From NCBI GenBank assembly GCA_043802345.1, contig JAZDLC010000211.1, forward strand, positions 1-28,492: DNA of 28,492 nt, given 5' to 3'. The notes beneath the pieces were generated by a model. The model worked only from the letters and a program-made list of their open reading frames with translations. It was not told where the DNA came from and made no database searches. How positions within the stretch are numbered: the stretch's first letter is position 1; every line of letters begins with the position of its first letter. The translations under genes and the position numbers were made by a program. The stretch comes from JAZDLC01 sp043802345. GTDB lineage: Bacteria > Planctomycetota > B15-G4 > JADJEK01. Positions 8,078-15,722 of this stretch are shown piece after piece.

Positions 8078-9691
8078 ATGGCTTCAGGTGATGAGGGCGG
8101 CGCGGCGGGCAAGGGCATCTTCGACAGCGCTTCTCCGGGCGTGAAGCTCCCGGCATGGAGCGCCGTGATCGGCTTCTCGTGCGGGATTCTGCTGACGCTC
8201 CTGCTGGCCGAGGATGAGGGAGCGATCGAGGCGCCGAGGATCCAGGCGGTCTCGACGAGCGACGGCGGCAGCGTCCACAAGGCGTTGAACGGGCGGCCGG
8301 CGGTGTGCAAGGCGGTGCTCTCGCCCCGTCCCGGGCGCCGGCTGGAGTACCGCTGGGAGTTCGGCGACGAGTCGGCGCCGGTCGCGGGACTGGTGACCGA
8401 TCCGTACGCGGTCTGGACGGCGCACGCCTACCCTGAAAGCAAGGCCGGGACCCGCTTCACGGCCACCCTCACGGTGACCGACATGATGAGCCGCGAACGG
8501 GCGATCGGCACCTACGAGATCGAGATCGTGGAGCCGACCCTGGAGAACCGGACGACCGTCGCGCTCGACGACGGCCTGTGGTCGCTGCACTCCCAGATGG
8601 TGCGTGAAGATCATCCGGTGCACGGTCCGATCGGCTACTGGAACGAGACGAAGAACCCGATCGGCAGCACCGCCATGGCGGCCCTCGCCTTCGAGGTGAA
8701 CGGGTACGACGGGCGGGCCGAGCGCGAGCGGACGCCGTACCGGGAAACGGTCGACCGCGCCCTGGCGTATCTCCTGAGCCGCTTCGAAACGGTGGAACTG
8801 GAACCGCAGCCTGCCGGCGATCCGGACTCCAACGGCAACGGGCTCGGCATCAAGGTCGCGGAGAACAGCCACCAGATGTACGAGGTCTCGCTGGCCGCCA
8901 TGGCGCTGGCCGCGAGCCAGGATCCCGACCGGCCCGCTCCCTGCGGCCCGGACCATATCTTCGGCCGCTCCCTGAAGGATGTGGTCACCGATCTGGCCGA
9001 CTTCATCGCCTTCGCCCAGACCGACGGCGACAATCCGGAACAACGCGGCGGGTGGCGCTACCGGGCCAACGTCGACGACGCCGACATGTCGGTCACTCAG
9101 TGGCCGGTGCTCGCCTTGATGTCGGCAAAACGGGGCTTCGGCATCGAGACGCCCGAGTGGGTGCGGACGGAACTCTCGGCGTACTTCCTCCAGCATGTCC
9201 AGAGCGAAGAGGGCGGCTTCGGCTACAAGGATGCCGGCGACAAGGTCACCACCCGGCTGACCGGCGCCGGCCTGATCGCCCTCGACTTCCTCGGTGTCAA
9301 GGCGGCCGACGACCGCGTCCGCCGCGCCACGGAGTTCATCGCCGCCAACTGGGATACCGACAACATCGGCGACTTCTACTCCATGTACGGCATCATGAAG
9401 GGGGCCAAGCTGGCCGATCCGGAGATCACCCGGTTCGGCGATCATGAATGGCAGAAGGAGTATGCCGAGGCGCTCTCTGCCAGCCAGAACGAGGACGGAA
9501 GTTGGTCCGACGGAGGCTCCTACGCGCCCGAGTCGCTCAAGACGGCTCTGCCCGCCCTGGTGCTCTCGAAGGACGTCTTCTTCGCCACGCGGCCCACCTC
9601 GGTCCTCTGGAAAATGCTCATCTCGGTCGGAACTGCGGTCCTCGTGGTGGTGCTGGGAACCGTCGTGTTCCTGTTCTTCCTGAAGAAGTGA
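8078..9691 (+). CDS. Membrane-anchored protein with PKD-like and prenyltransferase/squalene-cyclase-type toroid repeats
   Basis: 537 residues. A hydrophobic segment at ~25-45 (AWSAVIGFSCGILLTLLLA) and another at the C-terminus (SVGTAVLVVVLGTVVFLFFLKK) suggest anchoring at both ends with the middle outside the cytoplasm. Residues ~55-150 resemble a PKD-type beta-sandwich (LEYRWEFGDESAP, TATLTVTD). Residues ~190-490 carry repeats like those of the alpha/alpha-toroid fold: GSTAMAALAFEVNGY, RGGWRYRANVDDADMSVTQW, EGGFGYKD and NEDGSWSDGG. The squalene-hopene cyclase DxDD acid motif is not evident; the DDADMS segment is only a partial look-alike, so a cyclase reaction is not supported. GGGAGG lies about 10 nt upstream of the ATG. 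The function is unknown. Confidence 0.8.
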   Translation: MASGDEGGAAGKGIFDSASPGVKLPAWSAVIGFSCGILLTLLLAEDEGAIEAPRIQAVSTSDGGSVHKALNGRPAVCKAVLSPRPGRRLEYRWEFGDESAPVAGLVTDPYAVWTAHAYPESKAGTRFTATLTVTDMMSRERAIGTYEIEIVEPTLENRTTVALDDGLWSLHSQMVREDHPVHGPIGYWNETKNPIGSTAMAALAFEVNGYDGRAERERTPYRETVDRALAYLLSRFETVELEPQPAGDPDSNGNGLGIKVAENSHQMYEVSLAAMALAASQDPDRPAPCGPDHIFGRSLKDVVTDLADFIAFAQTDGDNPEQRGGWRYRANVDDADMSVTQWPVLALMSAKRGFGIETPEWVRTELSAYFLQHVQSEEGGFGYKDAGDKVTTRLTGAGLIALDFLGVKAADDRVRRATEFIAANWDTDNIGDFYSMYGIMKGAKLADPEITRFGDHEWQKEYAEALSASQNEDGSWSDGGSYAPESLKTALPALVLSKDVFFATRPTSVLWKMLISVGTAVLVVVLGTVVFLFFLKK

Positions 9692-9782
9692 TCGGTGTGA
9701 GGCTCTCTGGAACGCGTGTTCACAGAGCCGCGGAGCCGCAACACAAGAAGGGTTCCCGACTTGCTCGGCCTGCCACCGAAGA

Positions 9783-9877
9783 ATCGAAATCGTTATCGAC
9801 ATCGCTATCGAAATCGATCGGTCTCATGCCACTTGGAAGGCGCACTGAGTCGATTGCGATTTCGATTTCGATTTCGG
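9783..9877. repeat. Inverted hexanucleotide (ATCGAA / TTCGAT) repeat tracts
   Basis: The left arm (9783-9818) has imperfect ATCGAA-type units and the right arm (9851-9877) has the complementary CGATTT units in opposite orientation, about 32 nt apart, so the transcript could fold back on itself. The tract lies between the toroid gene and the purF-like gene. Just before it (9719-9745) is a CACAGAGCCGCGGAGCCGC stretch resembling another simple interspersed repeat. Confidence 0.75.
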
Positions 9878-9942
9878 TTTCTTCGCACCCTGCGGACATA
9901 CTGACCGCTTGTAGTACAGAGCCAAGCTGAGAGGAGCACGAA

Positions 9943-11358
9943 ATGGGGGGTTTCTTCGCCGTTGCGTCCAGGGATGATTGTGTTGCCGACCTCTTCTACG
10001 GCACCGACTACCACTCGCACCTCGGGACACGCCGGGGCGGGATCGTGGTCAGGAGCGGGGAGGGCTTCACCCGCAACATCCACGACATCAGCAACACGCC
10101 GTTTCGGACGAAGTTCGAGGAATACCTCCCGCGGCACCGGGGCAACATGGGTCTCGGAGTGATCAGCGACTACGAGGATCAACCCCTGCTGATCCGCTCG
10201 CACCACGGCCGGTACGCCATCGTGACGGTCGGCAAGATCGCAAACCTCGACGCCCTGGCCGAAGACCTGTCCGCAAGGAACGGTTTTCACTTCACGGAGC
10301 TGAAGGGAAACGAGATCAACCAGACCGAACTGGTCGCGGCCCTCATCGACCAGGAAGACCGAATCGAGGACGGTATCCGCAACGTACAGAGCAGGATCGA
10401 TGGGTCGTGTTCGATCCTGCTCCTGACGGAACGCGGAATCTACGCCGCGCGCGACCGGCTGGGCCGCACGCCGGTGATCATCGGACGCAAGGAGGGCGCG
10501 TTTGCAGCCACGCTCGAGACCTGCGCCCTGCCGAACCTCGGGTACGAAATCGAGCGAAACCTCGGACCCGGCGAGATCGTGCTGATGACGCCGGACGCCG
10601 TGGAGCAGCTCGCTCCTCCGGGCGACAACATGCAGATCTGCTCCTTCCTGTGGATCTACTACGGCTATCCCGCGTCCGACTACGAAGGGATCAACACGGA
10701 ACTGGTGCGCAACCGCTGCGGGGCCGCGCTGGCCCGCGCCGACAACGTCGAGGTCGATGTGGTCGCCGGCATCCCGGATTCAGGCATCGGGCATGCCATC
10801 GGTTACGCGACCGAGAGTGGCGTCCCCTACCGCCGCCCGTTCGTGAAATACACGCCGACCTGGCCACGGAGTTTTATGCCTCAGGAGCAGCGCGTGCGCG
10901 ATCTGGTCGCCAGGATGAAGCTGATTCCGATCCCGCAACTGATCGAGGGACAACGGCTCCTCTTCTGCGAGGACTCGATCGTGCGCGGGACTCAGCTCCG
11001 TGACATCATCACGCGGCTGTTCGGACACGGCGCCAGGGAGATCCACATGCGGCCCGCCTGCCCGCCGCTGATCTTCAGTTGCAAGTTCCTCAACTTCTCG
11101 CGCTCGAAGTCGGAGCTCGACCTGGCGGCGCGCAAGGCGATCCTGGAGATCGAAGGGAACGCCGACAAGCGCCTGGACGAGTACTCGAACCCGTCCACGG
11201 ACCGGTACGCCGAGATGGTCGACGTCATCTGCAAGCACCTCGGCCTGTCGTCACTCGCGTACCAGAACCTCGGCGACATGGTCGAGGCGATCGGCCTGCC
11301 CAGCGAGAAGCTGTGCACCTACTGCTGGAACGGCGACGAGGGCTGCTGCGGCCGGTGA
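9943..11358 (+). CDS. PurF-family amidophosphoribosyltransferase-like protein lacking the Cys2 nucleophile
   Basis: 471 residues, the length of PurF, with an Ntn-type glutaminase domain followed by a phosphoribosyltransferase domain. Canonical PurF begins MCG, where Cys2 becomes the N-terminal nucleophile; here the protein begins MGGFFAVAS. Conserved features remain: GTDYHSHLGTRRGG, RDRLGRTPVIIGR, the phosphate-loop-like GIPDSGIGHAIGYA, and the PRPP motif CEDSIVRGTQLRD at ~341-354. The C-terminus has LCTYCWNGDEGCC, placed like the Cys pair that helps bind the [4Fe-4S] cluster in Bacillus-type PurF. AGAGGAGC lies about 8 nt before the ATG. It may use free ammonia or have another role; it stands alone, away from other purine genes. 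Confidence 0.88.
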   Translation: MGGFFAVASRDDCVADLFYGTDYHSHLGTRRGGIVVRSGEGFTRNIHDISNTPFRTKFEEYLPRHRGNMGLGVISDYEDQPLLIRSHHGRYAIVTVGKIANLDALAEDLSARNGFHFTELKGNEINQTELVAALIDQEDRIEDGIRNVQSRIDGSCSILLLTERGIYAARDRLGRTPVIIGRKEGAFAATLETCALPNLGYEIERNLGPGEIVLMTPDAVEQLAPPGDNMQICSFLWIYYGYPASDYEGINTELVRNRCGAALARADNVEVDVVAGIPDSGIGHAIGYATESGVPYRRPFVKYTPTWPRSFMPQEQRVRDLVARMKLIPIPQLIEGQRLLFCEDSIVRGTQLRDIITRLFGHGAREIHMRPACPPLIFSCKFLNFSRSKSELDLAARKAILEIEGNADKRLDEYSNPSTDRYAEMVDVICKHLGLSSLAYQNLGDMVEAIGLPSEKLCTYCWNGDEGCCGR

Positions 11359-11449
11359 TGACCCGTACGGTGCCGGACGCCGTATGTGAAACTGTAACCT
11401 ACTTCCATAAATCTGCTTACGATCGCCCGATCCCACACGTGGTCGTGGT

Positions 11450-11528
11450 TTCCGGATTTCCATCCTCTGGATCCGGAACATCCCGCCCCCCGTGTTGCTT
11501 CAAGAGGGTAGGTACATCGACGTCGCGG
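11450..11528 (+). other. Leader element copy A (hairpin plus conserved TTGCTTCAAGAGGGTAG)
   Basis: An 8-bp hairpin, TTCCGGAT/ATCCGGAA (11450-11478), is followed at 11494-11511 by an 18-nt stretch identical to copy B. That stretch starts 89-90 nt before the ATG of the first beta-helix gene, almost the same distance as in copy B. It could be a structured 5' leader or a promoter-proximal element. I recognise no known riboswitch. Confidence 0.55.
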
Positions 11529-11583
11529 ACTGAGGGCAATCAACTCCGGCGACGCCCCCCTCCCGAGCAGCAGGAGATTCCCG

Positions 11584-12666
11584 ATGGTTCGCAGCATCGC
11601 CCCCTCCCTCGTCCTGGTTCTCTCGCTCGCCAACCTCTCCCTCGCCGCGGATGTCGAGGTTCCTCTTCATACCTCCGACATCAACACCGCTCTCCTCATG
11701 GCCGGCCCGGGGGGGACGGTCACCGTCGCCGGCGACACCTATTACCAGAATGTCTCCATTCCCTTTTCCAACCAGACGTTACGGGCAGACGGGAAGGTCA
11801 CGATCGACGGCGGCGGCAGCAACGTCGGGATCACGGTGGCCTCCGGCGCGACTGGCGTGAAGATCGAGGACATGCGGGTGCGCAACTGCTCGACCGGCAT
11901 CAACATCCTGGGCGACAACGCCACGGTGGATGGCTGCCAGGTTCGGCTCACCTCCTTCTACGGCATCCTCCTCAGCACTTCCGACAACACCACGATCGAA
12001 CACACCAAGATCAAGGACACGGGCAGCCATGGCGTGTACGGCTTCATGTCCGACAACTGCGTGATCGAGAAATGCAGCATCAAGCGGTCAGGTGAAGCCG
12101 GCATCTACCTGCTCGGCAACGTCAATTCGATCCTCGACAACAAGATCGCCGACACGGGAACGCATGGCATCCAGCTCGGGACCGATATCACCGCGGCATC
12201 CGGCAACCTGATCGAGGACAATGACATCAGCGCGGCCCACTCCGATGCGATCGCTTGCTACGCCCTCTCCTCCAACAGCACCATCCAGGAGAACGTCATC
12301 CATGGTGCCACCTTCGATGGCATCGACATCGCCATCACGAGCAACGGGCACACTCTGTTCAAGAACAAGATCTACACCTCGGGCGACAATGGCATCGAGG
12401 TCGGTGGCGACAACTGCACCGTCAGCCAGAACAAGTGCTGGCAGTCGCAGAGCGATGGCATCCGCGTCGAGGCAGGCTCGAACAACAGCCTGTACTTCAA
12501 GAACGTGAGCAAGTTCTCCCAGGCCTACGGCATCGCGGTCTCCGGAACGTCGAACAACTTCACCCAGAACAAGATGAAGCTCAACCTGCTCCTGGACCGG
12601 TACTCAGCCGTTGCGCTCGCCGCAAACATCTGGCTCAACAACAAGTTCAACACCTCGAACCTGTAG
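11584..12666 (+). CDS. Exported right-handed parallel beta-helix protein, copy 1
   Basis: 360 residues with a clear signal peptide (SIAPSLVLVLSLANLSLA-AD). The rest is a series of ~22-residue beta-helix (PbH1-type) rungs with recurring N-x-I/V turns: NVGITVASGATGVKIED, NCSTGINILGDNATVDG, DNTTIEHTKIKDTGSHG, NVNSILDNKIADTGTHG, NSTIQENVIHG, NGIEVGGDNCTVSQN. The fold is that of pectate-lyase/NosD-like extracellular proteins; no catalytic site could be identified. CAGCAGGAGA precedes the ATG. A paralogue of exactly equal length lies at 15723-16805, and the two share leader and terminator, so this is a duplicated cassette. Role inferred: extracellular polysaccharide binding or cleavage, or a structural surface protein. 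Confidence 0.88.
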   Translation: MVRSIAPSLVLVLSLANLSLAADVEVPLHTSDINTALLMAGPGGTVTVAGDTYYQNVSIPFSNQTLRADGKVTIDGGGSNVGITVASGATGVKIEDMRVRNCSTGINILGDNATVDGCQVRLTSFYGILLSTSDNTTIEHTKIKDTGSHGVYGFMSDNCVIEKCSIKRSGEAGIYLLGNVNSILDNKIADTGTHGIQLGTDITAASGNLIEDNDISAAHSDAIACYALSSNSTIQENVIHGATFDGIDIAITSNGHTLFKNKIYTSGDNGIEVGGDNCTVSQNKCWQSQSDGIRVEAGSNNSLYFKNVSKFSQAYGIAVSGTSNNFTQNKMKLNLLLDRYSAVALAANIWLNNKFNTSNL

Positions 12667-12713
12667 CCCAAGACCCGGTCCTTCGACCGCCCCAAAGACT
12701 GAGACCCACCCTG

Positions 12714-12745
12714 AGCGCCGGCATCGCCAATGCGATGACGGCGCT
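12714..12745 (+). terminator. Terminator hairpin of beta-helix copy 1
   Basis: AGCGCCG pairs with CGGCGCT, continued inside by CATCGC/GCGATG around a CAAT loop, making a long near-perfect stem about 48 nt after the stop. A short TTACTT tract follows. The second beta-helix gene has a homologous hairpin at the same relative place. Confidence 0.7.
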
Positions 12746-12952
12746 TACTTCGATTACCAGATGCTGCTCCTTCCGGCCACTGTAGGCGAGGGCTGGCTCG
12801 AGAACTTGGACTCATCGACTGAAGGCGACTTTCGTATTACTTCGTTACTATCGAATCGTCCCTCCATATTCTCAGACAGTGACTCCAGTGAGGGTCGTGA
12901 TTCATCCGAGGCACCCGCGGTTGGGCGTCGAAGGTGTCCGACAGGGAAGTGT

Positions 12953-13003
12953 CCCACCTCTTGAACACACACGAGGGGGGACTCCGACCTGGAAGACCCG
13001 GAG
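12953..13003 (-). other. Leader element copy C, inverted
   Basis: On the minus strand, a hairpin CTCCG/CGGAG (13003-12982) is followed by GTGTTCAAGAGGTGGGACAC, matching the order hairpin then TTCAAGAGG seen in copies A and B. The outer stem pair changes from T-A to C-G, a compensatory change. It points away from the following plus-strand gene, and no beta-helix gene follows it on the minus strand, so it may be a remnant. Confidence 0.42.
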
Positions 13004-13020
13004 AGCCCGAGGAGAAGTTG

Positions 13021-13752
13021 ATGAAACTCATACTCGTCTTGTGTGCGTCCATCGTGCTGGCATCCACGGCCAGAGGCTCCTGGCTGTTGGTCAGTCTCTC
13101 AAGCAATCCTGACTACATGAACGACGAAACTGCAGGAATGCACGGCCATACCTGGGCCTGGGCCTCTGCAGGCGCCCTTGAGGCCGAGGGAGAAGGATGG
13201 GGTTACATTCCGTGGGGCTCTGTGTTCGACTATATGAGCTGCGCGGTCGCCGTTGGGACCTTCTCTGCAACATTCGTCCACGAAAAAGGGGGCCTTGACG
13301 ACCAGGTCGGTGAAGTCGAGTATGAGGCCACGGCAGAGATCGACGGCGTTGCGAAGCTCATCGACGATGACTGCGCGGCGGCGGCTACGGGCTTCGTTGA
13401 ATTGGAGTACAGCTGCGACGGTAGCTCACAGAAGGCGCATGCGGAATTAACGCACTCGGCGGCACGGACCGGAACGGGGGCAACGTTCGAGTTCGGCGTA
13501 CCAATCCCCATTGAGTTTACTTTCACTCTCCATACTGGTGTCGGGGAAGGAGAGTATCCCGATACCGATCAGGATCTCATCCCGTTCGATGCGAGGTGTC
13601 CGGTGAAGACGTTTGTCGTCCAGACCAAGACTCGATCAGAGATCTTTGTTTGGGTCGCCTGTTTCTGGGGGATCTCGGCCAAGAGCGAGGCCGAGATGTA
13701 CGGCGTTCTTGAGGGATCAATGTCGTTTCTCTGTTGGCGAGTGTGTCCGTGA
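13021..13752 (+). CDS. Exported protein of unknown function
   Basis: 243 residues, not recognised. The start MKLILVLCASIVLASTARG is a signal peptide, and GAGGAG lies 6 nt upstream. The mature part is rich in Ala, Glu, Gly and aromatic residues (GHTWAWASAGALEAEGEGWG) and is predicted to be mostly beta. It contains paired cysteines (MSCAVAV, DDDCAAA, EYSCDGS, ARCPVK, WVACFWG, FLCWRVC) that could form disulfides after export. Base composition is visibly less GC-rich than in flanking housekeeping genes. Its stop overlaps a GTG start of the next gene by 4 nt (GTGA), so the two are probably coupled and work together. Confidence 0.72.
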   Translation: MKLILVLCASIVLASTARGSWLLVSLSSNPDYMNDETAGMHGHTWAWASAGALEAEGEGWGYIPWGSVFDYMSCAVAVGTFSATFVHEKGGLDDQVGEVEYEATAEIDGVAKLIDDDCAAAATGFVELEYSCDGSSQKAHAELTHSAARTGTGATFEFGVPIPIEFTFTLHTGVGEGEYPDTDQDLIPFDARCPVKTFVVQTKTRSEIFVWVACFWGISAKSEAEMYGVLEGSMSFLCWRVCP

Positions 13753-15440
13753 GAATCTGGCCCATGAGGGAGGCTGTTGGTCTCGTAGGGGTGGCGGCAG
13801 TCATCCTCTTCGGTGCTCTGTTGTTGAAGAAGACAAGCGCGCCGGCGTCAGTATCTCAGGAGTCAAATGCTGTCCATTTGACTGACGAGTCCCCGCCTGT
13901 CGAGGAGGCCGGACAGCGCCAACCTGTCCTTCTCGAGACAGCCGCAGTTCCATGCACCGGTTCCATCGAGATCGTCTTTCTCAATGAGTCCGACGAGCCG
14001 GTAGATGGGGTGGCTGTGCTGTTGACTCTCGGCGGACAGCGGCCCGACCCGTCGCGAATGCTCACGTCTGATGCCCAGGGGTTTGTTGCGTGGGAGGAGC
14101 TCGAGCCGAACATCTATCGGTGGGTTCTCCTCGGGGAGCACAGATTCTGGCCAGGGGGTGAACCCAACGGGCATTTCCCACTCAGAAGGTCCGAGCCGAT
14201 CGAAATCGCCGCGGGCGCAACCAGTCGTTTCACGATCACCCTCTTCGGAGGAGTTGTGACCGGGAGGATTCACCTCCCCGGTGCGCTCGGGAAGCGCGCG
14301 GCGATCAAGGTATTCGACGTCATCGAACGTGAGCAGAGACAGGAGTCCCTTGTCCGTACGGACGACGGGGGCTTTCGGTTTTCCACGATCTCATCCGGCA
14401 AGAAGATCCTCAGCGCCGTTGCTGAAGTGGAAGGTCAACATTTCTATTTCTACCGAAGGCGCTTCTCCATCGAGCCCAGCGGCAACGTCGATCTCGGTAC
14501 TCTGTACCCGCTGGAGGGCCCGATCTCTGACGGGTTGATCGTCCTCGAACATGCTGGAGTTTCCCTTGAAACCCAGGCGGTGTACGGGACATCACCTCTC
14601 GATGCGCTTCTTCAGGTTGTGAATCGCGAGGTCACTCCTGGAGACTCGTTCGTCCAGCAGACGTTTGACGTAACCGTGGGGGAACCGTTCTTCCTTCACG
14701 GGATAACACCTGGGGAATGGTTGCTCAATGTTACTTCCGGGTATCACCAGGGGGATTTCTGGCCCAATCCGCTTCCAGGGTATCGTGTTGACACAGACCA
14801 TCACCGGGTCGTTGAGGCCCCCTTCACGGGAGTGAGGCTTCCTTTCTCGGTCCAGTCCTCGGTTCCGGTCACCATTCGCGTCCGATTCCCGGATGCTGTC
14901 GATCCGTTCCGTACGACCGTCGTGCTGCATTCTCCTCGAAGAGCGGCAGAGGAGATCAGAATCCGTAGACCGCGTGACGGGAACGAGGCAGTTCGGAGGC
15001 TCGAGCTTCCGGTCGGCACTTACAGAGTGCTCGCCCACCCGGAGCCTCGATTCGCTACGGAAGCGAGCTTCTGGTACTGCGAAACTCGGGCCGATGTGCA
15101 CGGTCAGGAAACCGAGATCTTGATCGCGTTCACTGAGGGAACGTGCATCCGAGGGCAAGTGCGGGATCCGAATGGCAATCCAGTCTCCCGCAGGGTTCTC
15201 GGCGCCGGCTTCCCTGAGTGGACCGACCAGGGCGGGAGCCCGGTCTACTGCTACAAGGTGGTGGCGGACGACAGTGGCCAGTTCATGTTGCCCGGGATTC
15301 CGCCATCTCGCGAGGTGCTCTTCAGTGGAGGACAGTCGGTCCAGTCAGGTGCCGCGGGGGCGGTAACGGAAGTCACTCTCTCATTCGCTGCCAGTGTGAA
15401 GCAGTCGCACCTTGGTGACAGCCACAAGGAGAAACGGTGA
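13749..15440 (+). CDS. Membrane-anchored protein with carboxypeptidase-regulatory-like domains
   Basis: About 563 residues from the GTG at 13749, chosen because it forms a GTGA overlap with the preceding stop. An ATG at 13764 and a TTG at 13734 are alternatives; none has a strong Shine-Dalgarno sequence. Residues ~5-30 form one hydrophobic segment (VGLVGVAAVILFGALLL), a likely anchor. The rest looks like beta-sandwich repeats: IEIVFLNESDEPVDGVAVLL, TGRIHLPGALGKRAAIKVF and, near the end, IRGQVRDPNGNPVSRRVLG followed by DDSGQFMLPGIP. The domain style is like the 809-residue protein at 5459-7888. No enzymatic motif is visible. Composition is lower-GC, like its upstream partner. Confidence 0.72.
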   Translation: MRIWPMREAVGLVGVAAVILFGALLLKKTSAPASVSQESNAVHLTDESPPVEEAGQRQPVLLETAAVPCTGSIEIVFLNESDEPVDGVAVLLTLGGQRPDPSRMLTSDAQGFVAWEELEPNIYRWVLLGEHRFWPGGEPNGHFPLRRSEPIEIAAGATSRFTITLFGGVVTGRIHLPGALGKRAAIKVFDVIEREQRQESLVRTDDGGFRFSTISSGKKILSAVAEVEGQHFYFYRRRFSIEPSGNVDLGTLYPLEGPISDGLIVLEHAGVSLETQAVYGTSPLDALLQVVNREVTPGDSFVQQTFDVTVGEPFFLHGITPGEWLLNVTSGYHQGDFWPNPLPGYRVDTDHHRVVEAPFTGVRLPFSVQSSVPVTIRVRFPDAVDPFRTTVVLHSPRRAAEEIRIRRPRDGNEAVRRLELPVGTYRVLAHPEPRFATEASFWYCETRADVHGQETEILIAFTEGTCIRGQVRDPNGNPVSRRVLGAGFPEWTDQGGSPVYCYKVVADDSGQFMLPGIPPSREVLFSGGQSVQSGAAGAVTEVTLSFAASVKQSHLGDSHKEKR

Positions 15441-15596
15441 GACGAAGCTGCTTCCTCGAGAAGGCGGGGGGAGGGATACCGGAGGTCTCAAGGGAAGCTG
15501 GGTCCTGGGTAGGGGCGCGTAACCGGCGCGTCTTCGAACAACTCCTGGGACACAGCGAGTCCAAATATCAGACGTAACTCCTTCAAGAATTTTCGT

Positions 15597-15665
15597 TTCC
15601 GTCCCCTTGGAGGCGGAACACCCGGACCCATGCGTTGCTTCAAGAGGGTAGACACACAGACGTCG
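15597..15665 (+). other. Leader element copy B (hairpin plus conserved TTGCTTCAAGAGGGTAG)
   Basis: Hairpin TTCCG/CGGAA (15597-15618) is followed by the same 18-nt block as copy A, GTTGCTTCAAGAGGGTAG at 15634-15651, then ACGTCG. The block begins 88-89 nt before the second beta-helix ATG. Sequence between these conserved parts has diverged while the fold and spacing have stayed. Confidence 0.55.
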
Positions 15666-15722
15666 CCAATCGGATCGCCCACGGACGGGCAGAGCGACGA
15701 CCCCTCAAGCAGGAGAAAAACG

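Larger units (their letters stand above)
12667..13020. other. Gene-free stretch with terminator A and inverted leader element copy C
   Basis: No convincing coding sequence is seen in either strand. It begins with the terminator hairpin of the first beta-helix gene (12714-12745). It ends with an inverted leader element (12953-13003) and the ribosome binding site (GAGGAG) of the next gene. The middle (12760-12900) is of lower GC and holds no recognised feature. Confidence 0.6.

Noticed and set aside
8084..9802. 572-residue minus-strand frame opposite the toroid gene
   Set aside because: Shadow frame; the plus strand has a ribosome site, membrane segments and recognisable repeats.
9783..9877. 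CRISPR array
   Set aside because: Units are 6 nt with no unique spacers and no cas genes are nearby.
11490..11507. Sigma-54 promoter in the beta-helix leader (TTGC in TTGCTTCAAG)
   Set aside because: No GG dinucleotide is found at the required -24 spacing in either copy.
15630..15722. Upstream extension of beta-helix copy 2
   Set aside because: It runs through the conserved leader; the homologous copy starts at the equivalent ATG followed by a signal peptide.
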